NCBI GenBank assembly: GCA_019916065.1
Contig: CM034243.1
Location: 2,542,001-2,606,000, forward strand
Length of the DNA: 64,000 bases
Direction: 5' to 3'
Origin: Vitellaria paradoxa
Lineage: Eukaryota; Streptophyta; Magnoliopsida; Ericales; Sapotaceae
Positions 10,983-22,560 of this stretch are shown one piece after another (position 1 is the first letter of the stretch; the number at the start of each line of letters is the position of its first letter). A model generated the notes under the pieces. It saw nothing but the letters and a program-made list of their open reading frames with translations. It was not told the DNA's origin and ran no database searches. The position numbers and the translations under genes are program-made.

Positions 10983-11481
10983 TGTGGATGGAAGGGAGGG
11001 GGGGGGCGGGGCGGCGGAGTTTGCTGACAGGCGACTGACATTAAATTTTCTCCGCACGATGCACGACTTTTTGGTGATTCACCGCCAAGGCCAAGGCCAA
11101 ACACGGAGCAGGAAGCCGGCAACTTTGAGTTTTTTTTTTTTTTTGTTTTTTTTTTTTTACAAACTTGAACGGCAACCAAAATTTTTATTTTTATTTTTTT
11201 TTGTTGAAATATAGTTTAAATGAAAAAAAATATATTTAAATAGCTGACTTGATATAATAATTATATTAAATATAAAAGTATTTAAAAATATAATTAAAAT
11301 ATTATAATAAAAAATTTATTTATTATCAAACTTTTCAAAATTGGAGTAACCATGCTTGTCTATTTGTTAAAAAATTAAAAATATAATTTATCAGTATAAT
11401 TTGATTTTTTATAATAAAAAATAATTTTTAAAAAATTTCAAAGAAAGTAGTTTATTCTTAACTTTTATAATTTAAAAATAA

Positions 11482-11894
11482 GGTACTGTTTGGAGTAGTA
11501 AAAAATAAAATAATAGCAAACCATGAAAACGGTTGTTCCAAAATTATCTTCACGAATTCAAAAGATCAACACTCTATATATGCACAGCGCTAAAAATGTG
11601 AGAACGATTTTCTAAATTCATTCTCACGGATTCAAAAAAATTAGTATAAAATAGTAACAATGGTACTCGTTTGAAGACTTTCGACTTGAAGAATATGATT
11701 ATCAAAAAAAATTAACGCATTCGGTTAATCTCCTTCTGGATTTTTTGTTCTTTTTTTTTAACGAAATATTGAAATTTTTTGAAATTAGTAAAGATAGAAA
11801 TGTATAAATGTGTGATAGAGAATTTGAGTGATTTATAGAGGTTGTTGGAGATTTATTTTGTTTTATTTAATTTGTTAGAGCTCCAAACACAATC
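11482..11894. mobile_element. PIF/Harbinger-like (Tourist-type) MITE nested in the long-IR element
   Basis: The ends are GGTACTGTTTGGAG and, in reverse complement, GATTGTGTTTGGAG. It is flanked by TAA at 11479-11481 and 11895-11897. The homologous site in element copy 1 (about 6222-6231, AAAATAATTCAT) is intact and unoccupied, so both borders are supported. The interior is AT-rich and non-coding. Related sequence occurs at about 58555-58730. Confidence 0.75.
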
Positions 11895-12895
11895 TAATTC
11901 ATATGCTATAAGCAGAATTTTTTTAAATTTTATCAATATAATTTACTTTTTATGATATAAAATATTTTTATATGAGTTCAATATGATATATATGAATATT
12001 CTGATTTTTACAATAGTTGAATTTTATTATAATGTTTTAATAAATTTTATTTTTCAATATTTTGATATTTAATATAATTAATATATCAAACCAAATAGCT
12101 CAAAGATATTTTCGTCGTTTGGACTACATTCCAACAAAATAAATAAATAAATAAAAATGTTGATTTGATGTTAGTTGACTAATAATTGTATTGTACTAAT
12201 AAATTATTATTTTTTAACTTTTAACAAGCTGATGAACATTATTACTTGAATTTTAAAAAGTTTTACAATATATGAATTACTATAAAAAATAATCGTTAGC
12301 CTGATTGAATATTTAAATTAATACTGATTTTTTTTTTAAAAAATTGTAGACTACTTTGTTACATTAAAAATAAAATTATTTTAATAAGTTCGTCAAACTT
12401 TATTTTATTTAAAATGTAAACAATTACAAATAAAATTTTAAAAAAAAATTTACTTATATAACACATAAATTATTTTCATATTAAAAGTTAAGAATAAGTT
12501 ATTTTCTCTGAAAATTTTTAAAAATTATTTTTTATTATAAAATTAAATTATAATAGTAAATTATTGTTTTTAATTTTTAATAAGTAGACAGATATTGTTA
12601 CTTGAATTTTGAAAAATTTTACAATAAATAAATTTTTATTATAATATTATAACTATATTGTTAAATTTTATTTTTAAATATTTCAATATTTAATATAATT
12701 ATTATATCAAGCCAGTTAAGTAAATATATTTTTTCTATTTAAACTATATTTCAACAAAAAAATAAAAATAATAATTTTGGTTGTAGTACAAGTTTGAAAA
12801 AAAAAAAAATCTCAAAGTTGCTGGCTTCTTGCTCCGAGTTTGGCCTTGGCCGTGGACGGTCAAAAAGTTGTGCATCGTGCCGGGAAGGTTTAATG

Positions 12896-13150
12896 GGGTT
12901 CAAAGGGACTGCAGTGAATAAATCTATTACAGGAGTTGTAATAAAAAAATGAAAGGTTGAGATTTTTTTATACTTTAATGACACGTAATCTTTAATATTT
13001 CGTATTAATTGTACTCTAATCAAAATTTTTAAACTTTTACTTTTATTTTAAAAATTTATTTAATTAAAATAAATTGTAACTATTAGATTAAGTGTAAAAA
13101 GATCCAACCCTTCATTTCTCTACTGCAGTCCCACCCCGGATCTCGAACCC
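12896..13150. mobile_element. 255-bp MITE with 9-bp TSD nested in right arm of long-IR element
   Basis: The direct repeat GGTTTAATG flanks it exactly (12887-12895 and 13151-13159). The left end begins GGGTTCAAAGGGACTGCAGT. The right end in reverse complement begins GGGTTCGAG and soon has GGGACTGCAGT, followed by further inverted similarity around AAATGAAAGGTTG. The 9-bp duplication fits Mutator-like MITEs. Removing it restores continuity of the inverted-repeat arm across GGTTTAATG. Confidence 0.8.
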
Positions 13151-13215
13151 GGTTTAATGTCAGCCGCCTGTTACCAAACCCCCAATATCAGCCCCCGGGC
13201 TTCATACGTGGATGG

Positions 13216-13959
13216 CATCTGTTCGGGGGTTTTACTCAATCTGCAAATTACGGTTCAGTTTCGGAAGGGAAATTTTAATTTTTTTAACTAGTTAACTATT
13301 AGTTAGTCATTAAAAATTTAATTTCATTTTTTATTAAAAAATTAAATTTTTAATTTCGTTATTAATTTAACATTTTTGCTTTTCTTAGTTTAAATGAAAT
13401 TTAAAATGTAAAAGAATAAAATTGATCATTTAAAAAAAATTGAGCTATTAATTACTCTTTCTAAACAAAACCTAAAAATAATATATATACCATTAGAATG
13501 CTTTTACACTTTTTTACTAAAATATGAGGGAAGTCGTTTTAGTTAAAGTTAAAAGGGTTTGTTCAATCGACGATTTTTTATAGTATAAAATGTGTTAGAA
13601 GTGTTTATTAGGTCCGTTTTGATAAAGATTATACTTTTTATATTTATAAATTTTTAAAAATTAATAATAAAAATATGTTCGTTAAATTTATTTTTAAAAA
13701 ATAAAAATTTAAACAAATTTACGTAAAAAAAATTTCACTCTGAATTTTATTTTTTTATATACATTTGTGAATTTTAACCAAGCTTCCTTTTTTTTAGCCA
13801 TGACTAATTTTTGATAAATAATTAAAGCGAATTGTTGTATCGTGTGGAAGGGTTCAAGAAAAGTCCCTTTACCCCATAATCTTCTCTGCATTCCCATGAA
13901 TCAACGTAAATATGAATAAGCAGATGTTTAAATGATGTGAGCGGAGCGCAGAATTATTT
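13216..13959. other. AT-rich spacer, no gene
   Basis: The sequence right of element copy 2 begins GCATCTGTTCGGGGG, the continuation of the native SDR upstream block, and then becomes AT-rich. No coding frame, RNA or clear repeat border can be supported. Confidence 0.4.
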
Positions 13960-15786
13960 GATTATTTACATTGATGTGAGCCATTAAGAAAAAATACTTG
14001 AGATGGGCCCCACACATCTGTATGAACCAATTCCAGTTTATTTGATTTTAGGGTCCTTGCCATCTTTGTAAAGCAGACCTTTTTTATTTTTTTTTTTCGG
14101 AAGACACAATTTTCACAAAAGTCCAAATTCAATAATTAACAACCTAGCAATTTTCCTTTCAACAACATTACATAGGGTCTTTGTCATATAGTACAATCAA
14201 TCGCTGATGCTGCCACTGCGATGCTATTGTAAGTACCCAAAAATATATATAGGGTTCCTTCCTTTTTTTCCACGAGCCACAATAAAGGTCCCTTTGCTCA
14301 TCTTCCAAGCATCTGATGTAAAAGACCACTCCACTTTCTCACAATTGATCCACTAAAATAAGATTCCTTGTTAGATTAGACACATATTTAGCATCTTTCA
14401 ATTTTAATACTGTCCCATCTGTCTAAATAATTTACACATCTTTTTTTTTCTAACTATGTTGCAAACCTTATTATCACCCAAGTACACCTTTTCGAAATTT
14501 CCTTACGCATAATTTTGTAACACATCCATGCGTGGAGTAGCATGGAATGGGACTCCCAAGTCTACAATCCAAGACTCATTGCGAGAATCTATCGAACAAA
14601 TCAAGGCATCATTATTTGACTCATCTACGACATTGATGGTGTTTTTATTCTCCCGATTATTCCCGTTCTGCTACTTTTTCGACGATACTCTACAGTCTTG
14701 CTTCAAGTGTCCTATCCAACTATAGTTCCAATAACCCTCAGGTTTCACATCTTTATCATGAGCTTTACCCCTACCTTTATTTTTGGAAATTCCTCTTCAC
14801 TTGCCCTTGTTGTCTCCCCTCGTGCATCTTTTCTCTGTGCTCAATCACTCGAAGCTTTCCTTCTAGCCTCTTCGCCTAAAATCAACCCAATAACATGTTC
14901 CAATTTTATTTTTACAAATACGAAGGAATTACTAATTGCCGTGACAAGTCTATTCCAACTTTCTAGTAAACTCGATAATAAAACAAGGGTTCTAATTTCA
15001 TCATCAAAATTAATACCCACAACGTGACCGTATTAAATTCATTCAGATGTTCAGCAATAATGGACTTTTCAGGCATCTTTAAGTTAAGCAACTTTTTCAT
15101 AAGATATACCTTATTCATCGCAGAAAATTTCTCGTACATCTTTTCCATGGCTTTGAACAAATCTGTTGTAATCTTTTCTTTGGTAATATTTGACACAATT
15201 GACGGCATGAGGCTCAATCGCGCAATTTCTCAAAGTTTTGTGATCCAAAATATTCCAATCTTCTTGTGTTATACTTTCCAGTTTTTTCCCGCTAATTAGA
15301 AGATATATAGATACTTCTAATAGAAAATATCTTCCATCTGCATCTTTTAAGAAGCATAGTTCGTACCATTGAACTTCTCGATTTTATATTTGTCTTCGGC
15401 CATCGTGTAAATTCTTAATCTCTTAACCTGGAACTCTGATACCAATTGTTAAGGATCTCTATGCTCAAGGCAGCAAGTAAACGCACACAGTCAATGATAA
15501 ACAAGAATAAAAAATAATCACAAACAAGAAGAAAACGAGGCACAGAGATTTACATGATTTTGATTTAAGCTAATTGTTTAAGCGTATATCTAAGGAATGC
15601 TGGGGTATTTCATTATGACAAAGGTTACAATATTATAAGAATTACAGTAAAGGCAACTCTAAGTGTTTCTTTTATAGTTGTAAGGAACTTTAGGATATAT
15701 AGATAAAAAAATCTTAAAAAGAAAAAATCTTAAAACATAAAAATACGCTTTTACCCTTATTTAAAATCAAACTTCACGCTTTAACA
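13960..15786 (-). mobile_element. Truncated Copia LTR retrotransposon (5' LTR, leader, gag, start of integrase)
   Basis: Read on the minus strand, the order is: LTR (15786-15447), a primer-binding site TGGTATCAGAG directly inside it, and gag similar to Copia UBN2-type gag (for example YLMKKLLNLKM and IAEHLNEFNTVT at about 15200-15050). A decayed CCHC knuckle near 14690-14730 retains GHLKQDC, and integrase start sequence LELVHTDVWGPSQV lies near 14050-14000. Homology ends near 13960. No second LTR is found, and several stops and frameshifts are present. It sits just upstream of the surviving exons of SDR copy C, probably in what was intron 3. Confidence 0.8.
15447..15786 (-). repeat. LTR of truncated Copia element
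   Basis: The 340-bp LTR ends in TGTTAA...TTAACA. Its boundary with the internal region is fixed by the adjacent initiator-Met-type primer-binding site. A diverged relative forms the solo LTR at 20279-20605. Confidence 0.8.
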
Positions 15787-15867
15787 CTTGGTGCTTGGGT
15801 TGGGGGAAGAGCTTGATTCCTAATGGCAACCAAAGGACTAACTGAGTTAATTTTCTCATTGTCGCAG

Positions 15868-16676
15868 TCAGGTGGCCAAATCAGATGGAACGAGATAACG
15901 ACTCAGACTTACGAGTCAGCTAAGCAATGCTTGCAAACAAACTATTACGGCACAAAATGGATGAGCAAAGCACTTATTCCCCTCCTCCAGCTATCTGATT
16001 CACCAAGGATTGTCAATGTTTCTTCCGACGTAGCAAAGTTGAAGGTACACAAGTAACACTAGCTGCTATATTGGTTCTGGAGGAGCCAAGCTGTTTCATG
16101 AATTAGCTCTGTTAATTTGATGTTATTAGTACAAAATTTGCTACTATCAGTCTTACTAGCATTTTTTAGTTTTGGTTTCGACTCAGCTTTTGAATTGAAA
16201 TCCAAGCATTTTTTTTAATCATACCATATTTGAAAAAAAAAATTGTGTTCTTTTTTAATTAAATTTTTATGTTTTTGTGGGGGATTTTTGTTTATAGAAT
16301 ATACAAAGTGAATAGGCTAAAGGAGTGTTGAGTGATGCAGAAAGGCTCACAGAGGAGAGTAGAGGAGGTACTAAATAAGTATATGAAAGACTTCAAAGAA
16401 GGTTCGTTAGAAACCAAAGGTTGGCCTAGGTATTCTTCAGCCTATATGGCATCAAAAGCAGCCATAAACGCGCACACAAGAATTCTAGCCAAGAAATATC
16501 CCAACATTCGCATCAACAGTGTGTGTCCTGGTTATGTTAAGACGGATTTCAACTACAATACTGGCGTATTAAGTGTTGAAGAAGGTGCTGAAAGTCTTGT
16601 AAGGCTTGCCCTCTTGCCTGATGATGGCCCTTCTGGCGTCTTCTTTATTAGGAATGAAGCATGGATCGATCAGTAA
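15868..16676 (+). pseudogene. SDR copy C: exons 4-5 only, with stop and frameshift
   Basis: Exon 4 (15868-16044, 177 nt as in copies A and D) is open and carries the NVSS serine motif. Exon 5 (16298-16676) is 379 nt and not 381. It has TAG at 16313-16315 where the paralogs have the Trp codon of SEWAKGV, and a 2-nt deletion near 16366. After this the frame is open again to the normal end, with YMASK as the catalytic Tyr-Lys motif and D-Q-stop. Exons 1-3 are absent and a Copia fragment occupies the upstream place. It is the only copy on the plus strand. The defects leave no route to a full protein. Confidence 0.92.
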
Positions 16677-17706
16677 AAATTATATATATATATATAAATA
16701 ATATGTACGTGTATGATTCTATATATCTTGCAGACGAAGGACTAATGTTATTTAGACGGGAAATGTTACTAACGGCTTGAGGTCATTTTGGTGTGTGTAA
16801 ACTATCCGTTTGGCGCCATAAAAAAGGTTAAAAAATTTTAAAAATATTTAAAATTTATTTATTTTTATCTCATTACAAATTTATAAATTATCTCAAACTA
16901 TTTCATTTTTTATCACTTCAAACGCCCCCCTAAGTATCGTATGACTAATTTTTTTATCAGATATGTCCACAAATGTTTACATGGTGTATGCATAGAATGT
17001 CAGGCTGGAATATCAGCTCGGAAATATTTAGATTAAAGTTTAATAGTTTCGATATATTCATGTGTTTTTAAATTTAAAATAATACAAAATATATCTGAAC
17101 TGTTAAATTTTAATTCAACGATCCTCGAACTTGATGTCACCTGAGCCGATGTTACCTAATTTCTCACACAAACTTTTGTGAACATGCTTAAAAAAAAAAA
17201 ATATCCATCAATTTTGCTAATAGGTCCGGAGATCAAGAATAATTAGTGCCAAAAATAAAATTACAGGGTATTAGTGCAATCGGGTTAAAGTGCATGAGGT
17301 GAAATACAATTTACCCCCCCCCCCCCCCACCCCCAAAAAATAGTACAATTCATCTGGCTTGCTCCAGTGCTACTATTTTTGGAAAGTGTGTATAATTCGG
17401 CATGCTGACTCCCTCCCCTGCACGTATTGAAAGCCCAATAGTCCTTAAAAGAAATTCCAAGTAGGAATACAATGTCAATAGTAGCACAAATGTGAGAATG
17501 CTACATTAGATTAGATTGCACAAACCATACACTATTTTTACATTTTCAGATGCAAGCTGAAATAAATTCAATTAGCTGTTCACAACATTTCTTACTCAAA
17601 ACAAAATGAGAATGTTTTGGGTAGAATAATAAGTTCAAGCAGATTACAGGTATATATACATACTTGCACTTGCATCTGCAAAATCATCGAAATATACGAG
17701 TAATTT
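16677..17706. other. Spacer between SDR copies C and D (convergent 3' ends)
   Basis: After the copy C stop, about 75 bp resemble the 3' flank of copy A. At about 16795-16937 lies an AT-rich MITE-like block bounded by CCGTTTGG and CAAACGCCCCCC, one member of a family repeated through the window. A poly-C run is at about 17313-17329. From 17340 to 17706 is 3'-flanking DNA of copy D. No gene seen. Confidence 0.5.
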
Positions 17707-19429
17707 TCATTCAAAAGATGAAACTTCCTTCCGAATAAAGAAGAGACCAGAAGGGCCATCGTCAGGCAAGAGGGCGAGTTGCAGTGGACTTTCGGCGCCT
17801 TCTTCTACGCTCAATCTGCCAGTGTTGTTGTTTATGTCGGTCTTGACAGAACCAGGGCAGACGCAGTTGATGCGAAAACTCGGATACTTCTTGGCCAGGA
17901 TTCTCGTGTACGCGTTCATGGCTGCTTTCGATACAGTGTTGGCAGACAAAAATGGAGGCCACCCTTTGGTTTCTATCGAGCCTTCTTTGAAGTCTTTCAA
18001 AAACCCAGTCAGTACCAAGTCTAGTCTATCTTCTGTAAGGCTTTCCACATCACTCAAAACTCCTTTAGCCCATTCACTATGTATATTCTGAAGCAAAAAT
18101 TAGATTTAAAATAATAATAATAATAAGGCTCCCACATTTAATGAAGTAGTCAGTTAAGCTTTGTGAACCCAAAATAGCTAAAAAGTAACAAGTAGTACTT
18201 GATTAGCTAGGGATTTAGTTAGCCTTGCAATAAATTAATGTTATAGAAGGGATTGTAAAAAGAATTAACATATCAACAAACATTTTGCTTATTTTGAGAA
18301 TTAACATATCAAATCTAATTTTCATCATTTTTCTAGCATTTTCTTAACAACCAAACACCGGTAATTAGGTTAACATCATAACAGGGGCGGACGCATCTTA
18401 GGGCTGTCCTGGATTATAGCCCAAGTAGTCTAGCTCAAAAAAAATTTTTTAAACCAAAAAATATTTTTCTTTTTTTCAAATTTAGCCCTCATTAAAGTTT
18501 TTCTAACCCAACTCATTATACCTTTAACTCTTTTGTTCAGTTTAAATTTTTCTAACTCAACTCACTTTATCTTCAAACTCCATGCGAATTCTAAATTCTG
18601 GATCTATCCCTACATCATAAATCGTATCACCTCGATTAATTTCTTCTATTAGTGGATTGATGAATATTCTCCTGTCAACTCACTTTGTTTCACAAGTTTG
18701 TTTCCCGAGTGATTTTTTTTTTTTTTTCCATTAATATGAAAGAGGGGCTGGGCTAATTCTGTACCCTCAACTTCCCCATGAAGGAAGAGACATTGACAAT
18801 CCTGGGTGAATCGGCTAGCTTCAGAAGGGGAATAAGTGCTTCAATCATCCTTTTCGCACCATAGTAGTTTGTTTGCAAGCATTCGTTAGCTAGCTCGTAA
18901 CTCTGGCTCATTATTTCATTCCACTTGATTTCGCTTCGTGTCTGCATCGTTGAGAAAATTCAGTTAGTCCTTTTTTCAGTAACCTGTTCATCGCAAATGA
19001 ACAGAATAGCACCTTGTGACGTATCCGAAATTATTTTCACACCAACAATCACCAAAACCCTTAGCAGCAAGGAAGGAATATTATAGTTAATTACTTTAGT
19101 ATAATAATTCATCATCACTCGACCAAAAGTAAAATGACCGGAAAAGAAAAAATAATTACCACAAACCAATCATTATGTAATATGAATTTGGCTAACATAC
19201 TTCAAAGAAGCATAGTAAAAAAGTTTAAATGAAACCTTGAAATGTCCTATAATCACAGAAATTCATGCGATAAAGGAAAGCTTGAAATGGTGTCAAGTTT
19301 TTTTGTTTCTTCTTTGCTTAAATTTATACACGATTTTGGGATCTGATGTTTTGAGCTGTCTTGAAAGCAGAGTGCTGATCAAGCCGTTTGATGCTAGCTA
19401 TTCAGATAGCTGAAAAGCACACTTGAAAA

Positions 19430-19467
<38 letters not shown>

Positions 19468-21070
19468 TTGTATGTGCACTTTTTTACTTTTTTTTTTTTT
19501 TTTGGTAATTACTTTTTTACTCTCTTGCTTTTAAAGAAATTATATAATTGAACAGTGATTTCCAAGAAAATAGAAATTGCTAAATGCACTTCACTTTTCA
19601 GTTCGATTCACAGATTTCATCCCTCTCATGATGAATTATGTTTTAGAGTGTGACAAGTTAAAAAATGAAATGCGTTTAATATTTTCTCAAAAAAAAAAAA
19701 AAGTTAATAACCAAATGTGAAACATAACCTTCTCAAGTAAATAGAAGTAACTTTTAACAATAGCATATATATATATATATATATATATCAGTGGCCACTC
19801 ACCCAACCATTATTTTCCTTCAATGACTTGAAAGCATCCCAATCCATCACCACTCCGACAATCCCTGCATTGTTCACCTACAAGAATATTTTTGAGATTT
19901 TTCATTATTTATTCTACAAAAACAACTGAAATTCTTCAGAAAGAGATTGACCGAGCCATGGATTTTGAAACTGAGTCACAGATCCAGAAGATTTCCGGGC
20001 AAGCTAAATGTATAAAATTCACTCCCATATCTTACATGAAACTACGCATGCTCATCAGAAACAACCAAACTAAGATTAAGGAGCAAATTGGTATGTATTT
20101 CGCATTTATTATTGTGTTGATATTCCTAAATTCACATATATAATATTTATATATAGTATTTATTTTGCTTACAGTTGCACAATTTAATCTTGCTGTACTT
20201 CAATTCCATCAAAACAGCCAAACAAACTAGTCAATCCTTCGATTTTATTCAATATTTCCAACTGGGTATACTGATTTTTGTTGGGAATTCCTACACTTAA
20301 ACCCACAAGTACATGCATACAATCGTAGACAAAAAAGAACAGAAAACAATTATAAGTAAGAAAATAACGAGATACAGAGATTTACGTGATTATAAATTAA
20401 ACTAATTGCTTAATTGTACATTTAAAGAGCGCTGGTGTGTTTTACTGTGACAAAAAAAAAATGTTACAAAATTATAATAGAAATAAATCTAAGCATTCTT
20501 TTTATAATTATAAAGACCGTTAGCATGTATAAATAAATAAATAAAAACTCTAAAATACAAAAATACGCTTTCACTATTATTTAAATTAGATTTCATACTT
20601 AACCATTTTCAGTGCACGTTGAACTCTGGGATTAGCAAAAAAAATCAAACAAACACTAGGAAAATTTGAGAATTGGGCAGTGAATCATACCAAGATATCA
20701 AGCCTTCCAAATTGGGAATTGACAAAATCAGCAAGGGAAGCAATGCTAGAAGGGTCCACCACATCAAGCTGATGAAACACCACATGGTCAGAGAGGCCAA
20801 ATCCTCTGAGTTTCTCAAGAGCTTCTAAACCCCTCTTCTCATCTCTAGCAGTGAGAACCACTGTGATTCCATTAGAAGCCAATTGCCTACATATTTCAAA
20901 CCCAATTCCTTTGTTTGCCCCTGTAACAACTGCACACCTAATACAAAGAACGAGGCAAAAAAAAAATCAAAAGTGTTTGGGGAGTAAATTAAGTTTAAAT
21001 ACCAAACAAGACCCAAATTGTATTGATACCTCTTTGTTGTACTACTAACAGTGATAGCCTCTGCCTGCAT
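17707..21070 (-). CDS. SDR copy D: intact frame but catalytic Tyr replaced by Asn
   Basis: Exons on the minus strand: 21070-21030, 20937-20691, 19877-19803, 18941-18765 and 18087-17707. Together they give 921 nt, or 306 aa plus stop, all with GT-AG introns. The TGANKGIG cofactor motif, NNAG and NVSS are kept. The SDR Tyr-x-x-x-Lys motif reads N230TVSK234, with AAC where copy A has TAT, so the proton-donating tyrosine is missing while the lysine stays. No stop or frameshift is present. The C-terminus also differs (IRKEVSSFE). In classical SDRs this tyrosine is needed for reduction, so I infer that the protein is inactive, altered or on its way to a pseudogene. Intron 4 holds a hAT-like MITE and intron 2 a solo Copia LTR. 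Confidence 0.87.
18382..18612. mobile_element. hAT-like MITE in intron 4 of SDR copy D
   Basis: The 231-bp element is flanked by a perfect 8-bp direct repeat CATCATAA (18374-18381 and 18613-18620). The left end is CAGGGGCGGA and the right end in reverse complement is TAGGGATAGA. An 8-bp duplication and a CAGGGG-type end fit hAT transposons. The interior is AT-rich and non-coding. Confidence 0.75.
19433..19462. repeat. (AG)n microsatellite in SDR copy D intron 3
   Basis: About fifteen AG units. A separate (AT)n tract of similar length lies at about 19765-19788 next to exon 3 of the same copy. Confidence 0.95.
20279..20605 (-). mobile_element. Solo LTR (Copia) in intron 2 of SDR copy D
   Basis: About 327 bp align along their length with the LTR at 15447-15786. 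Shared landmarks include CACAAGTA/CACACAGT-like starts, GAGATTTACRTGATT, GGTGTGTTTTACTGTGACAAA and AAATACGCTTT. No internal retrotransposon sequence lies on either side, so it is most simply a solo LTR left by LTR-LTR recombination. The ends are TG...CCA. The target duplication is unclear because the left flank is a T run. Confidence 0.7.
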
Positions 21071-21682
21071 TGCTGTCAAGATGGGGATATGCCCAGCGGG
21101 AATGCTGCTAGCTACTTCAGCAAGTACTTGAGCTCAATCCTGTTTATTTTTTATTTGCCAAACCAGCAAAGTCGTCAAGGCTTATGATGCTCTCTCACAC
21201 ACACACACGCATTTGGCTTTTTTTATCCAAACAATGGTGGGATGTACAGTGGATCTTCCTCCGCCAACATGGGCTTGTTTGAGAGAAAAAAAAAAATTGC
21301 TAATTTTTTTATAATTAACTATTAAAATTTTGTTTTTTTATTTGAAAAGAAAAAAAAATTACATTTTTAAGTAATTAATTTTTTAATGTTTATTAATTTA
21401 ATAATTTTGTCCTCGGTAATTTGATAATAAGTTAAAAAAATGTAAAAAATAAATTTTGTCATTTAAAGAAAACAAAAAAATTAAATACTCAGAAAATGAA
21501 CCTCACTTCTGAACTTCTGGCTATTCTTCCCTGATAAATCCTTAATTTCCCCTCTCCCTAATCCAATAAAGTGGGCTTCGGTTCTATCCTTGAAATTTCA
21601 GATTTATGGCCAATCTAATAGAACTGATCCATTTAGGCAAGAAGCCCCGATTCTGACACTCACATCCCCCCGGTCCCCCCCC

Positions 21683-21688
<6 letters not shown>

Positions 21689-21722
<34 letters not shown>
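21689..21722. repeat. (TC)n microsatellite
   Basis: About seventeen TC units directly after a poly-C run, in the spacer upstream of SDR copy D. Confidence 0.95.
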
Positions 21723-21727
<5 letters not shown>

Positions 21728-21754
21728 GATAAAACCCACAATAATACACTAATG

Positions 21755-22560
21755 CTACATTTGATTGAAGGGACTTAAATCATGGATAAATAATATCGTA
21801 CAATAAGTATGAAATTAAATTTTGACATGATATTATTTTATTAATATTTAATTGGTGAAAAATAAAATGTGATAATAAATGTGATTTAATAAGAAATGTG
21901 ACACAAAATAATTTTAGACTTTTGAATTATATTTGAAACTTGGATTTATAGAGAAAAAGTAAAAATGAAGGAAAATGATAGAAATAAGGTAAAAAAGTCA
22001 AATTTATTTCAAAATTTTATTTTTGGTAGTGAATTAAAAAAAATAAAACTAAAATGAATTGATATTTATTAATAAAATTTAACTTTTACTTGGTTAAATG
22101 TACAAAAATTGCATAAATTATAAATTTTCTTTTCTGTTCATTTTTCCTTTTCCTCTACAAATTTATATTTCAAACATAGCATTAGGTTTTGTTTGTTTGG
22201 AAGATGTAAGAATCAGGACTGAATTTGTCATATCGGATTTCACAAATCTCACGCTAAAAAAAAAAAAAAAAAGGAAAGTGAGAGGGATTAACTCAAAATG
22301 TGGGTTAGGAATATCATAGGGTGAGATGACATATTTCTCACTTCAGGATTTACTTCTTGCCAAAATTTAAAAATTCAAAATTATTTCTCATCACATTTTT
22401 CGTCAAATCACATTTTTTTATTCCATTTTATATCTTATCAACTAAACACCAATCAAATAATTCAACATATAAAATTAATCTACTGGCATATTCAATCCAG
22501 TATATTATCCCATAATATTATTTATCTCCCATCATTCAATTTTTCTAATTAAACATAACC
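21755..22560. repeat. Large imperfect inverted repeat (AT-rich DNA-transposon family)
   Basis: About 190 bp at 21755-21940 match the reverse complement of about 22370-22560, with shared blocks around GGATAAATAATAT, TATTTAATTGGTG and AATGTGATTT. The central part has further transposon-like sequence. Related sequence occurs at about 23110-23480, 44515-44650 and 58075-58275, so this is a dispersed family. No coding capacity is seen. Confidence 0.55.

Larger units (their letters stand above)
10992..13206. mobile_element. Long-inverted-repeat DNA element, copy 2 (Mutator-like, non-autonomous)
   Basis: The left arm (from 10992 through the GACATTAAA, GCACGATGCAC and AAGCCGGCAACTTTGAG landmarks to about 11420) reappears inverted in the right arm (about 12480-13206). 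The arms are several hundred bp long. The flanks TGTGGATGG (10983-10991) and CGTGGATGG (13207-13215) form a 9-bp target duplication with one mismatch, which together with the long arms suggests a Mutator-like element. It has no transposase. Two younger elements are nested in it, at 11482-11894 and 12896-13150. Exact termini are uncertain by a few bases. Confidence 0.7.
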
